From Gloeopeniophorella convolvens (taxonomy: Eukaryota; Basidiomycota; Agaricomycetes; Russulales): 64,000 bases of DNA. The notes below the pieces were generated by a model. That model saw only the letters and a list, made by a program, of their open reading frames with translations. It was not told the origin of the DNA and searched no databases. The position numbers and the translations under genes are program-made. Positions within the stretch are counted from its first letter, which is position 1. Each line of letters opens with the position of its first letter. The DNA is taken from NCBI GenBank assembly GCA_022496205.1, contig WTXD01000035.1:62001-126000 (forward strand). The letters run 5' to 3'. Positions 35,901-49,600 of the stretch are shown in pieces.

Positions 35901-38900
35901 AGGACTTGCTGCGGAGAATCTGGCTCAGAACAGTGACGAGCTTCGTGATTTGCGCCTCCCGGGTAGCCTCTGGGAGATGCAAGGCGATCTTGACGATACC
36001 GACGGAAATAGGGATGCGCATGATATCTTCGGCCTCATTGCGGTTCTCAAGGTGCCTCAAGAGGGCCGGCAGGAGTCTGTGGTTGACCGCGTCCGCGATG
36101 CGGTTGTTCACGGGAACAGGTTCAGCGGGGGCTTCTTCGATAGGTTGCTCCCCGTCGACTGCATCACCCTCCGTCTGTTCGCCAGGCTCTGTAACCACCG
36201 GATCGTCCATGGGGAAGTGGAAGCTGTCCAGGATCGCGACTACTGTCCGGATGTAGATGCGCTCGGACGCGTCCTTCGCCCTGGACAGCTTGAGGTAGTG
36301 CTGAACGAGAGCGTAATACGGGCCCCACGAAAGCCGCTTGGCCATATGATTGGTTGTCGTGATCGCAGCGGTAACTAGGTGATGGTCGACATCGGTCGAA
36401 GAGACCACGAAGTTCCCAACGAGAGGTACGAGGATGTCCGCTAGGGTGGCGCTGGGCAACCGATCTGCGTCGCAATGGTCTGCCAGGCGGTTCAGCGCAC
36501 GGATGCGGCGATGAAGTTGGACATGGTGGATATTGTTGAAAAAGTTAGCTTCATCGTCTCCACCCTCCAGCAAGACCTTCATATCTTGTATCGACGTGAT
36601 GTTGTCACAACGCGCCACAGCATGGGCGACGACGCCGAGAATGTCTGCCCGCACCATCTCGTTCTTCGAGCGGAGCCCATTCTTCAAACCGGGAAAGAGC
36701 TTGCGCAAGAAGATAGTCTGGTAGTCCGGGTTTGACCCTGCCGCCAAGGCATCGATGAAATGTTTGAAACCCAAGGAAGAGTTACTCCTAATCGACAGTT
36801 CATTCGGGTCTTGGATGCTGTACAGCAAGTTGTACAAGACGGGAAGCCACTGGACGGGCGTCAACGATGCATGCATGCTCTCGTTCAGCTTCGCGAAAGC
36901 CTCCAGACGCCGGTCAAAGTCGGGCTCTTCGAGGCGCTTAACGGAATAAGCGTTCAGTTGTTCGAGCAGATCCGCAAGCTCTTGCAGAACAACGTCGATG
37001 CTGGCGAGAGCTTGAAATGACGCGACAAGGGCGACCCTGGCCTGCCTCGACCGGACTGATTGGAACAAGGATGACATAAGTTCGAACGTCGATGTATGCG
37101 TCGGGCTACCCCGGTCTGCGAGGTCCGGTATGAGAGGGAAGAGGTTGGTCACGATCTTGAGGATGTCGGCCTTGGTACGTTCTCCAACCTGTTTCGTCGG
37201 CTTGCGCAACAGGGGTGAGAAGAGCTTCAGCAATGCGGAAGCCTGGGCACCATCTGACAGGTAGTAAGATAGGCCTGACAGGATGCTGATTTGGCGCTGA
37301 GTCAACTGGTCGCTTGCTGCCGAGTCGCGCTTCGTGGTTTGGACAAGGGAGGCGAGGTTCGCTAATAGCGAGGAGACGTGAGGGCGAATGACGCGTTGGG
37401 AGATGTTCTCATTTGAAGCGGAGAGGCTTAGCAACTGATCAACGATATCAAGAATCCGCCCAATGACCGCGGGCTTGACTCCCGGTGCGACCAAACAGGC
37501 ATATATTTGGGGCAACACGCGATCGTCGAAATCCACCAGGAAGGAGATATATCCCTCTTCTGAGGACCACACATGAAATATCTCCAGGAGTGCAGATGGA
37601 GCCTGGGTATTTTCGTTTGGAAGAGACGCCAGACGGGGTGAGATGAGTGTGCGGAAGGCCTCCTTCATGTACGGCGCAAAGTCAAAAGACGCTGAGTTGC
37701 GGAAGAAGTCTGCGAAGCGTCGGAAGCCTAACTGTCGAAGCACCCGAAGTTGCTTGGACGAATTGGCTGGCGTGTCTGCATCCTCGGCGTCGTCGGCCTG
37801 AAGTTCCTCCTCGTCCGGTGCTTGGCCGTCCTGCTTAAGGGTCTCCAGGGTGCTCTGAGCGTGGGCAGTGAGGCTGATTGTGGCGACTATAAGAGCGTCC
37901 CAGCGTGCGAGCAGCCTCGGTCCAAGCTGTCGCAGGATGTCGCCCAGGAGATGTAAAAATCCTGTCTGCTGCTTCAGGGTGACATTGTTCGGGATGGTGA
38001 GAACTATGCCGTAGCCTGTACGCTCGAGCGCAGCAGGGAGGACGGGTTGGAGCATTAGGGTGACTAGTAAGTCGAGCTCCGAGTTGGTGCATCCGCCGAG
38101 GGCAGCCAGCACCGCAGCGCGACGATCCCTGGTACGGCGTTCGCGAAGGAAGCCAAAAAGGAGTCGGATGATGGTGTCTATGAGTAAAGATCGCTCTTCT
38201 CCACCGATTCCGCCGACGTCAAGCTGAGCAAGTTCATCGCGCCATCGAGTGTCATCCAACAGCCCACGCAACATCTCTGAGTGAGGAACCAATTGGGGAG
38301 GCTTGTACGTGAGCAGGCAGGACAGTGCGAGTCCTTGCAGTGAGCGATCAGGATGGGAGAGGAGTGAGGTGTAGAGGTCATGTAACACTTGAGTAGAGTT
38401 GAGGACGCGCGGGTTCGTGAACTTCGAGAAGAGGGTGAGCCAAGCGGTTAGCTTGGTTCGCGGGAGTTTGGCAGGACCAAGCGGGCTAGCTAGGCTCAGG
38501 AAGAACGGGACGAGATCGCGACTGTGCTTCTCTGCCAAAGGGGCGCAGTGTCTGAGAGCTATGAGTAGCTGAGCCTCGAAGTTGGCACGATCAAACCGAT
38601 CTTCGGAGCGTTGATCCTAGAAAGGACACCATGAGACTAAGCATTGCAGAGGGAAAACAGGGCTTACTCGTATCAATTGCGTCCGACATGCATTGTCTAC
38701 TCGCCATTTCGCCAAGACACCACGGACCTTATGGGCACTTGGATCTCTCCATGGCCTCTCGCTCTCCCGTATGTCATCGAGGTCGGCGTCTTCATCATCG
38801 ACGCCTTGCATCCATTCGGGTACGTCATTTTCGTCGGTAGGGGTAACCACCGTCCCCAGCTCCTCGAACAAGACGCGCCATACGATGTCCCCGCATCGAT

Positions 38901-41329
38901 CAGAGAGTTTCTCTAAACTTTGCGCTGTAGGAAGCCAAACCGGACGCAGGCCGACCTTGAGCTGCGCAACAGTCCAGCGCACTGCCAGCTCAGATGCATG
39001 TGCGTCTTCTGCAGTGACAACGCGTTCTAGCTGTGTCACACGCAACACTCGCTCGCGGGAACTTTGCATGTCGATTGGAACCTCTTCGGCCTGCACAAGC
39101 TTCGAAAGAATATGCTGCTGAGCAGGCGCTACGCGGGTGAGCGGGGAAGAAAGGAGGTATAGCGCGCTGAGGCGTAAGCGACGCGAATGGGAGAGCACTG
39201 GAGACGCCAAGTGGGGGTAAAGGTCATCAAAATTCATGATGTAATCCTGCGATGGGCTGCCTCAATATTAGACACTGCAGCTAGTCCAGAGAGAGGGCAC
39301 GACCCACCTCACTCGGAGAACCTCGACTAATCCGGCAAGAACCAATTCCGACCAAGCCCATTTCCGCAGCACCTTCTTAGTCCAGGAGCTCAGATCCGCC
39401 TGCGCTGCCCATTCCCCAGTGGGGCGCAATGCTAGAGTCTTCAGACAACTGCCGAGGGCCCATGACGCATTCGCTGGATCATTTTGATAATCGCGATCAC
39501 CGTCGGGAGCATCGAGCACGCTTTCAATAATCCGGAACAGAAGGGGCGATATTTTCGGCAGGAGACCGGAAACCTGCAGGACATGGTGTAGTTCTTTCAC
39601 CTAGGTGAATTATTAGCAAGAGCGAATGATTACACGGTGAGGTCCACCTTACCTTTGCAGGAGTGACGACCCAACTTCCGAACCGGTTCAAAACCCACTC
39701 TTCGATCCGCTGTTGCCATACTATTGGCATATCCTTCAATCTATGCGAGCGATGCAATGCTGAAAGCAACGCCAACCCTTCTTCTGCGTTCGAGTCAAGC
39801 AGGTCTGGGACGTGTTTTACGACGTTAGACACTTCCAGTAACTTCCAACCGCCCCAAGAAAGGTCAGAAAGCACGCCGCAGAGCCGCGCCCCGAACGTGA
39901 TGTTGGTCCAGGATTGTTGTACCAGCTCGCGGCCCGCGCCCATCCAAAGCGACATGTCGCCTGCTACGAGGATGGAAGTGCAGGCATGAAGCAAGGATTT
40001 CTCCAGCGAGGAGCGCCCCATAAGAGGTGATAGCTGTTTGGCGATCGCGGCCAGTTGGTCAACTAGTGGATGCGTTAGAGCTGTAGCGGTATATAGACAG
40101 TGAACGTAAGCATACCGGTCATCCTCGACCCTTGGCGCACAGAGGTCACCACCGCGATTAATTCAATCACGCGATCAAGTTTTTCGGTGCCATCGTCAGA
40201 CTCTGAGGATTGGGCGGTCGTGGCAAACTGCCTGATCAATAACTCTGAGATAGGGTGAAATTGTTCTGCCCCCTTGCAATGGTGGATAAGGGCGGTCAGC
40301 AAGCGGCGGATGCATGTGTGTGTCAACGCGGGCTCGGAGCTTGTGAGATGAGCACTGATGAGTGGGGCGACGATAGTTGGAGCGGCCGTATGAAGTGTTT
40401 GAGAAACAGACTATGAGAGATGAATCGTGAGATGCGAATGGGGAGGCGTTGCAGCTCAACATTACCTTGCAAGCGAAGGTACAAGCCCATGCACATGCAT
40501 CCTCCACGCCACGCAAATCCTCTGCCATTAATTCCACCGCTATTTCTCTTCGGGAAACCTTCAGGCGGCGCAGTAGGGACCCCCAGACCTCCGCGATTGC
40601 GCGTTGGACCTCCGGATTACACTTCGGTAATGTAGTACGGACAGATTCCCATGTCTGCTCCAGAACCTCGGACTCTGTGGCCGGGACCAGTAGATATTTG
40701 AAGAGCGCGGCGAATGTGGCGAGAAGGGCTGTGAGCGCTGCTGCAGAAATCGAGCGAGGGAGAAGTCGGAGAAGATGGCTGAGCAAGTCATCATATGACG
40801 GAAGAAGGACCGAACGCAAATCATGCGCGAGCTTCTGCATCAGACTATGCATTTTTAGTGATATACGGGAACACGGAAAGTCATGAACACGCTCACTCCA
40901 GAAGAGCGAGCAAAGCTTCATCGTCGGCGTTTTCGAGCGCAGATACCCATAGCCCTATTACGTCCTTGCAGTGATGCACCAGTAGGGGCATCGAGGCAGA
41001 AAGGCTTGATGCATTCGCGGCGAATTGGACGAAAGCGGGGGAAAGATTCAGCTGCCTCCAGTGTTCGATGGCTTCGGAAAAATGTGATTCATTGTCCTGG
41101 ACGTGTGCGTTGGGCACGCGTGAAAGACCCGAGATGGTATGTCCGATGCTCACCCCTATCTCATGATCGAACTTCGACTGGGAAAGTGCGGACGGGAGGT
41201 GGACCTCTTTGAGTGAAGCTTGGTATGATTGATGCTGTGCGCATAATTTCAGTTAACTCTTGTGGAGACGAGGGATCAAGCACACACCTTGAAACGCTTC
41301 ACGCGTTGGTATCCTTCTTCCCCTTCCAT
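32970..41329 (-). CDS. UTP20: U3 snoRNP-associated HEAT-repeat protein UTP20 (DRIM)
   Basis: UTP20 is a giant HEAT-repeat component of the small-subunit processome, needed for 18S rRNA maturation in the nucleolus. The gene spans about 8.4 kb and encodes about 2,500 residues, the usual size. Exon 1 is short (41329 to about 41288, MEGEEGYQRVKRFK), continues with HQSYQASLKEVHLPSALSQ and HFSEAIEHWRQLNL, and then runs through several exons. A 3.3 kb exon covers 35.2-38.6 kb and a 1.6 kb exon 33.55-35.2 kb, including the DRIM-type core (FRFVAFGLDL-like region, NNSYVLIQGLKASSAIIKCP, EVVQTAFRSLATIVRDK). An acidic insert (EDEDSDDEGSESDEQ) lies near the 3' part. The C-terminus is basic (KRKNSMF, then an 11-codon last exon ending RLKRRKDS). 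Choosing the last intron moves the stop from 33057 to 32970 and restores the typical tail. No broken frame was noticed. Confidence 0.92.
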
Positions 41330-42098
41330 TCCGAGTGCGCCTTCGAGAGTTAAGAAGGTAATGGACCCGAAATGACTGCAGACAACGGGAGGTGCCTCGA
41401 AATTTCACAGGACAGGAGCGCTCGGAAGAAATGCGAGGTTCCCGGGCCGGCGGACCGACTATGCTTACTTGTAAACCTTGACTCTTGAGCACGTGACGCC
41501 CTTGAGGCTTCTGAGTCCAGCGCCGTCAGGCTTGAATTCAATAAGCTTCGCTGCATGGCTTGAGCGTAACCGGTGGCCAAGAGCGCATCGGTTGTGAAAT
41601 GCATTTGACCATTCAAGGACTTATCAGCGCGGTCGCAGGCCTGTCACCACCGGGTCACCGCTGGCTGTGATGGTTGGGTCTCACGCACACGCACAATGCC
41701 ACGGGAAGGAGTGATATATGATATCTACTGGCAGGATGCAATTAGGTACAATGTCTATGGTGAGGTGCTTGCGGATGAATAACGTTATTGTGCTATAAAC
41801 ATTGGACATTGCTACAGAGACTGAGATTGCCACGAAACGGAAAGCAGGTAGAGAACGAATACTGTTGGGTGAAAAAGAACGTGATGTAGGAGTAATCGCT
41901 CGCGGGACGGGGCTCGCTGTGTGTCAAGATCAATGCGTCGTAGATAGCTGGGTACACGTCGCGAAGTGCGCCAGGGGCTCGTTTCGGGGAGAAAAGTGTG
42001 GGAGTATATGTAGTGTCATCAATGACATGATGGAAGACAGTCTCGAGCAGATGTGCCGCACAACGCGCGCACCCCAACTTCGACGGTGGGCAGCGTGC
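41330..42098. other. Intergenic region upstream of UTP20
   Basis: 769 bp holding the UTP20 promoter and the 3' UTR of the neighbouring membrane-protein gene. An 88-codon open frame at 41350-41616 (minus) precedes UTP20 but shows no similarity I recognise. It may be part of the 5' leader. Confidence 0.45.
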
Positions 42099-42715
42099 TC
42101 AGACCGCGAGCGGGGATTTATCAATCTGCGAATATGATGGGGGTGGAAACTCGGAAGCTTCGAGAGAAAATGAAGTGTAGGCTGGAGATGGGGACAAGGC
42201 GTCCTTTGGGATTTTATGGGCCTCAACAGACTTCCACGATTGCGCCTCAAGATCGAGGCTGCACTTCGCAGGAGCGAAGGGATCGGCCAACTCGGTCTGC
42301 CAGGAAACGTCGTCACGTCTGACGACGGCACGCATATCGCGAGCGGGACGATGGACTACGATAGAAGTTGCAATGAGTGGGGATCCAACCAAACAGCCAA
42401 CGGATGTCTCACAGCTGAAGTATGCCTCAGAAGGTTGGCGAGGTTCTGCTACTTGCACATGCTTAACCGCGTTGATGTGAGGAGAGAGGTCGATGACTGG
42501 TGTGGATGGCAACGGTGACTCTTGGTGAGCCCGCCTACGTCGCTCACGGATGAGGTAGTACGTGATGGTGGCCAGTGCGAACACCGCTACCAGGATTACA
42601 CCGACGCTAGCGGCCACAGCACTGACAGTGACAGCTAAGGAATATTTTTTCGTTGATGAGCGTAGCCCGGAGCTTCTGTGCTGATGAATACGTACTTTCG
42701 AACATGGAGGGTTAA
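42099..42715 (-). CDS. Small single-pass membrane protein with C-terminal PPSY motif
   Basis: Not recognised as a known family. The C-terminal exon (42099-42634) encodes a membrane segment (TVSAVAASVGVILVAVFALA) followed at once by a stop-transfer cluster RERRRR. A polar, cytosol-type tail of about 130 residues ends in EFPPPSYSQIDKSPLAV, with a PPxY motif that could bind Rsp5/Nedd4 WW domains. The start is uncertain. A 10-nt first exon (42706-42715, ATG TTC GAA A) splices in frame and a TATATAG element lies 42 bp upstream, giving 181 residues. A longer open frame continues upstream to about 42998 without a convincing ATG. The gene is real with fair likelihood; its 5' end is a guess. Confidence 0.45.
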
Positions 42716-43622
42716 GGATCGTGGTGGTGGTGAGAAGGAAAGCCGTAGCTGAAGGTCTATATAGAGGTGCTCTGTCCAGAGTGCAGGCTCTAGGGTCTTG
42801 GGGACAATAAACCCAGCGAATGTGAATTATATGAGGACACCAGAGGCCAGGCAAACGGAGCCGAACGAACAATAAGGGCTCTCGCTTGGAACCTTGCAGC
42901 AACACGAAGGAGGGACAGGAGCAGTAAGACAGCCGAGCCGGAGAAAAGGGATGCGTCGCGAACCCGGCATATGGATATTTATCGAGAACAAGGAGCACCC
43001 CGTTGGTAAGGGCGGCAATAGCGATTGGCGCAGGTACATGGGTGCGTAGTTCTGACGTGGGTACAGAACAAAGCCAGGGGCGACGTGAGCGCTCGAAGTC
43101 AATTGTGAGATGTGCCTGAGAAACCGGACCAGGGGTGTTGACTAGGCCGGGGTGAGAAGCTGAAGCCGACGGATATCATTATGTTGCTTCCAGTTCGTGA
43201 TATATACTAGGCGCCTGAAGTCCACTGCATGCTGTATGAGCGTTGTCCCAGACGGATGATGATGGCGGAAGGCGACGCCGTTTCAGTGAGACGTCGCAGC
43301 CGCACAAGGCCAGGCCGCACGTGGCCGTTGTCACGGCCTGCCCAAATATGGTGCTGATCATTTGACGTAACAGAAGTCACGTTCTGTCACGAAAAACAGT
43401 GTCGAAGGGCGAGTCGAGCGTCGGAGGCGGCACGAGTCAACGCACCTCCGAGTCCGAGTCAAAAGTCGTCCCGTAAGCGCGTGCTTTCCTTGCCATCCAT
43501 CTTGAGTCACGGTGCCTCCAATCAAGACCCTCGCAAAGCTCAAGGCGAAGGAGTCACGCCTCGGTGTCTCTGTCAAACCAGACGTAGAATCTTGGATTTC
43601 CTCCGCCATTGTGTTCGACGAC
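42716..43622. other. Divergent intergenic region, membrane-protein gene / GCN1
   Basis: 907 bp between the assumed start of the minus-strand membrane-protein gene and the GCN1 start. It must contain the GCN1 promoter. Apart from CTATATAG at 42757-42764 no element stands out. Confidence 0.45.
42757..42764 (-). promoter_or_regulatory. TATA-like element (CTATATAG)
   Basis: Palindromic CTATATAG 42 bp upstream of the proposed ATG at 42715. The spacing would give a very short 5' UTR, so it supports but does not prove that start. Confidence 0.35.
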
Positions 43623-46600
43623 ATGTCAGAGGAAACCGAACTTGGCTACATCTGGAGAAGAGAGATCGCGACACAGGAGTGGCCCGATGCGCTCGACTTT
43701 GCTTCCAGACAACTTTTCTCAGGCCGCACCAGCGTTCGGATCCGTTTCTTACAAGAGGAGCTGCTCCCTCTTGCCAAGACCGAGGGTGCGTGCTTGCTGA
43801 GTGGCCAAAGAGCCGTTGTTCACGAATTGTATTACTCGGCAGATCTGAGTCTGTCTCAGGTTTTGGACGTGTTCAGGCTCTTGACCGAGACATATCCCAA
43901 ATATGTCGATTCTGCGTCGCGCGAGGCGGTGGAAGCTGTCGGAAAGGAGCTCGTAGAACGCGACGAAGCGAGAGAGGAGAAACAGGGTGTAGCGGAGCAG
44001 ATCCTAGGCTGGATCGCTCACGAAGTTGGTCGCATTACGAAGCGCTCAAGGTGAGTCCGCCACACTTCCGAACCAGCGTTCATTGATGACCGTCCTTTCA
44101 GTTCGCATGCACCTACAAGCCTCTTCGTACTGTTCAGCTGGTGTTGCAGCCTGTATGCAGTTGTCACCACTCGCTCTTCAACCTTTACATCGTCGCCTCC
44201 TTGGACGTCTCTCGTCGTGTCGATTGCGTCCTTGATGGATCTTCTCCTTCAACCATCAACCCATGCCAAGCCTTCTGTCAAAAAGAGCGTGGTCATTCGC
44301 GCGCGGCGTGCTTTGCGGTCGGCAAGTATTGTCCAGCAACTCTCGGGCGATCCGCTGATCGTGCCGTAGGCTCCAGCCCACCTCCGCACTGTCATGACTA
44401 CGCTCCTGGTTCAGTCTAAGGCTCTCTCATCGCCTCTTACCGCGCTCCCATTGCTTGGAACTGCAGTCGATGTCACCACTCACCTCAAAAATGTTAAGGA
44501 CGCTAGCTTAACGACCATTCCGGATGAGATCAAGGTAGTCAATCACATTCACGAGCTCCAATTGAGTTTTTCCTGACTAGCTTTCAAGGCAGCTATAATC
44601 ACCCTATACTTGAATTCTATTGTGATGGCTCGGATACCAGTGCCGAAGCACGTTACGGTAGCAGGTTTACCTCGAGGTCCTGATGCGCTCACCCCTGCTG
44701 ACTCTACTTCAGACTTCACTCGTGGGATTCATCGGCACCCTAACTGATTCCGACCTCAAAGACACCATCTTGCCAACGATGGAAAAGGCTCTGCTCCGAT
44801 CCCCCGAATATGCATTACCAGGTGAGTACCCGGTCCGGATTCATGCACATATCTCATCCCTTTGACGCTCCACAGTGGTGAAGGAATTTTTCCTCGCCTA
44901 CCCTCATTCACTTGAAACCGACATCTTCCGTCGGGTATTGACGCCGGTCCTCAACTGTGCCAAGTCTGCAAATGCAGAAATACGCGCCAATTCCACCTCG
45001 CTGTTCAAAGTCGTTATCGAGGTCAAAGCCTCTGCAGAAAGTAAACAAGTAGCAGTCACCGAGCTCCTCAGTCTTTCTCAGGCGGGTAAGGCGGCTGGCC
45101 CAGACCGCAAGATTCTGTATACTATGCTTGGTTACCTCGGCCCGTCAGCCGAAGTGTCCTCTGCAATGGTGACGACCGTTCCCTCATTGCTCGCGAAGGA
45201 GACGAATGAGGCTGCCTTACCATATCTTGCCTCTTCTTTGATCCCTCACCTTGCCTTCTACCTCCGGGAGGACCTGCAGCTCCCGGATGACGTCTCTAAG
45301 CTTCTGGTCAAAGAGATGCAAAACACCAAACCTGTGGTTCGGCGCGCTTTCGTCACTCTCGTGGGTGACGCCTTCTGGACTCTAGGCAACCCGGCGACCG
45401 CAAATGCAATCGCATTCGCGCGTGCTGTATTCCCTGCCTTCGAAGCGAGCTTGAAGTCCGTGGCAGCGAACCCGTTGAACGCAACTGCAGGTCCCGTGGA
45501 AGGGTATGTGACTGCTGCGGTCTTGCTTGGGCCTTTTGCCCGATCTGGCGTATTTGGTAGATCATATATGCTTCCTCGTACTTCTCGTTCTGATTCTATC
45601 TTTCATCATGCTGTCTTTAGAAGATACAATCTCCCGAAATACTACCGTGCAGGCTCTCGCTTCGTCTGCGAAGCCGTCTTTCCTTGTGTGGGATAAGGTG
45701 TACCAAAAGTCTACAACTGAAGAAGAGGAATCGTGGTTACTTCGCGCCATTGAGAGCGCGGCCATATTCTTCAGTGGTGAAATCGGGAAGATTGAACAGT
45801 TCCGGTTAGTGTTCCAGGGGCTGCCCCACCGGCGCTTACTGACGCTCTTGTCCCAGAACGCAACTCGGTTCGGCATACTTGTACCTGGCGACGGAGAGCC
45901 AGGTCCCTGAGTTCAGGCGGCGTGTCAACTCTTCTCTAGAACACCTAACCGTTCTTGCCCCGCAATCGGCGAGTGGTCTTGTGCAGGCAGCCCTTACAGC
46001 ATATATTACGCGTACCCGGCCGTCGACATCAAAGAGCGCGGCCCCAGCCACGGAAGATGACAAGCCAGCTCTGAACAAGCAACCGCGCTTTCTCGCCTTT
46101 TTATTTGCTTCTGCAACATTCGGAGATGGCACGGAGCCTTCAGTACGGGAGCGGTTATTGTCCGAAGTCATCGTGCTCTCCCACCACCCTTTGATCAGTA
46201 AGTGATTACAGCTGCATCTTGTCCTCGCATTCCAGACGCCGATGTCCTCTAGGCGGAAACTCGCGTCAGGTTTGGATTGAACTCTGCCAGAAGGCGCGGG
46301 TCGACCCGCGGGCTGTTGTGGACAATCAATTGGGGAAATTGTTGGACATCGTGGCCAGCTCGCCAGAGGGGAAGGTGCTCATTCTTTGCTAGCATCGTGT
46401 TCCAAGCGCTGAATTGCCACATAGTCACAGTCTGACGAGTATGCTGAGGGTTGCTACAGGGCGATCACGACCCTGGCGTTCGTCGCGCCAGACTTAGTCC
46501 TTCCTAGAATCATGGAGCAGCTCCAATTAGATCTCAGCTCGGACATCAATTCGCTCACAGACCTTGACATTGGCGTCTGGAATACTCCAGAAGGCGAAAC

Positions 46601-49600
46601 GTTCGTGGACGGTGAGCCTCACACAGCCATACCTAGGATGCCCTCTGACCCGAGGCTGCAGTCCTCTCGAACAAGAACCAGGCTCAGGTCAAAGGGAAGG
46701 GCGCAGATCTGGCGAAATGGGATGCGGAAGTGCGCCAGTCGCTTGCAAAGAAGAAGAGCTCGGCAACACCCACGCTGTCAAGGCAGGATCAGGCATTGGT
46801 GAAAGCCCAACTCGAAAAAGAGGCAGGGATTCGAAGGCGTGTCAACAAAATCAGGGCGAACTTGGACCGTGGCCTGCAGATCATCTCCCATCTTACATCC
46901 GGGAACATTGCCGAATTCAGAGCTTACATATCTCCGATAGCCAGCCTTCTTCTGAGTAACGGTGCTCTTAACAAGGGTGTCTTTCTGGTTGGCTCGCTAG
47001 CATTCGACACATATCTGGTATGATGACCCAGAACTCGCTCGGGAACTCTGCGCTTACGCCTCTCCAGGAAATATCGAGGTGTTGCTCGGATCGCCTTGAC
47101 ACCTTCGGAAAATGGATCGGCATCGCCGCTTTGCGTAGCCTGGAAGTTAGCGCTGTTCCGGAAGAGCTGCAGGTAGAGCCCGTGAACTGTGAGGGTTCAA
47201 TAAGACACCCTGTCCTTCATTCCTGACGTCTTGCACCCAGCGCTTGCGGCCCGTGTGTTATATCGTCTGCGTTCCTTGTCCGAGCAAACGCCCCTAGATT
47301 CCGCTACCTTCTCCTACGCGTTTCCGTTGTTGTACCAAGTCATACAGAAAGGTGGGGTTGGCTTGGGTGAAGAAGACGACCCTCTTGAACAAGTCGCGTT
47401 GTCACTCGATATCATCAAGTTCCATTGTGGAGAGTGTATGTTAATTTATCTAAGTTCACATCCCTTGCCTCAGCCTAACGTCCATCCGCCAGTCGACGAC
47501 ACCACCTTCCCTCGCTCGCAGATCATCCGAGGCCTGGTACATGCTATGCGCACCCAGCCCAAGCTGAGCAAAGAAAGCTCCTCCGCGCTTATAGACCTCG
47601 GTCAAGCCATCTCTCACAATCCTTCGAACGAAGAGACGGCACTTCTTCTGGAAAGCACTCTTGTACAGGAAGCTCACGCCCGCAACGCCAGTTTGCAATC
47701 GCTTCAGGTGATTCTTACGACGAGTTTCTGGCTGCCTTCGAGCTCTCAACTCCATTCCAACAGCCCTTCGATCTCACCGAACTCGACTGGTCACCGGAGA
47801 TTCTCATTGCCTGCCACGACAGCGACGAACAGAACGCACGTCTTGCTCGCCATATCTGGGAGGACAATGGACTCGACGTCCCAGAAGCCTACGCCCCTGC
47901 GCTGCTGCAATTCCTCGGTAGGATTGTTAGCTTTTTGACGACAGTTGCGCAGCTAACGCCGTGGTGGCAGAGCATGATAATGCCTACGTCCGCACTAGTG
48001 TCGCCGTTGCCTTCACTGAGGCAATTGAGCGCTGGCCGGCGTCAACCACGGCAACTATCAACTCCCTGATGGGGCTTTATCGCGAGAAGGTGAGGCTCGG
48101 ACTGCTTTTACGCCTGCGCCGAGCTGACGGTGTCATAGGCAAAGATTTTGGCTCCCGAGTTCGACCAATATGTGAGTATCCGATCTCTATTATTGGCGTT
48201 GTCGGACTAAGATCGATTTTCATGCAGGGCATGGTCGACGAGCGTAGCCTTGATCGCGCGGATCCCTGGCAAGCGCGTCTCGCCATCGCAGAAGCATTGC
48301 AGAACCTTGCGCCGTTCTTCAACGAGGAAGTGACAGTCCCATTTGTCACCTTCCTTGTCAAGGACGAAGCCCTCGGCGACCGCAGCTCTGATGTGCGACG
48401 TGGCATGCTTGAGGCAGGCTCGGCAGTCATCGATTACCATGGATCCAGACACCTAGCAGAGCTCATCGCGATGTTTGAGAAGCATCTTGCAGGCTCGACA
48501 CCAGCGTCTGAAACGGCTGACTTCATCCATGAGGCAGTTGTTATCCTATTCGGTCGCGTCGCTCGCCACCTGGACCCTTCTGACCCACGTTTGCCTGCAA
48601 TTTTGGCGCGCCTTGTAGAGGCTCTGAAGACGCCTTCGGAACAAGTGCAATTCGCTGTCGCGGATTGTCTGGCTCCACTAGTCAAGGTCACAAGGGCCAC
48701 TGTATCGCAACTTACCGACCAGTTACTAGAAGAACTCCTCAACGCTCCGAAGTACGCTGCTAGACGGGGCGCGGCCTACGGTCTCACGGGCATAGTCAAA
48801 GGCGTCGGTATCTCTGCGGTGAAGGAGTTCAATATCTTCACCCGACTGAAGGATGCGGCAGAAGACAAGAAACGATATGAGCCTAGGCAAGGAGCGATGT
48901 TTGCACTGGAAACGTTCTCCAGCACCCTTGGGCGCCTGTTCGAGCCTTACGCTATTCACGCTCTCCCACTACTTCTCGCCGCGTTCGGTGACTCAATTCC
49001 CGACGTGCGGGAGGCAGCTACTGACGCTGCGCGCATCATCATGGGCAAGATGTCTGGCTATGGAATCAAACTCATCCTTCCTTCCTTACTGTCGGGCTTA
49101 GATGAGAAACAATGGCGCACGAAGAAAGGCTCGATCGAGCTCATGGGAATGATGGCGTACTGTGCACCCCGCCAGTTGTCCCAGTCTCTCCCGATCATCA
49201 TTCCCCGCCTCACCGGTGTCCTCACTGACTCGCATGCTCAAGTGCGGGCAGGCGCAAACAAGAGCTTGAAGCAGTTCGGTGAAGTTATCAGCAATCCTGA
49301 AGTACAAGCACTTGTGCCAACCTTCTTGAAGGCTATGGTTGATCCCGCCAAGACCCCGAACGCGCTAACAGCCCTGGTCAAGACGTCGTTCGTGCACTAC
49401 ATCGATCATTCCTCCCTCGCCTTGGTGAGCTGTCCCGGCATGGGCACACAATATCTACTTATCAAGCAAACAGGTTATTCCCATCATCGAGCGTGGGCTG
49501 AAAGAACGCAGCGCCGATACCAAGAAGAAGGCTGCTCAGATCGTGGGAAATCTCGCGTCTCTGACGGACTCCAAGGATTTCGTCCCATACCTGTCGACTC

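Noticed and set aside
44327..44375. Apparent in-frame TAG stop in GCN1
   Set aside because: An ordinary intron (GTATTG donor, GGCTCCAG acceptor, phase 1) removes it and restores the family sequence.
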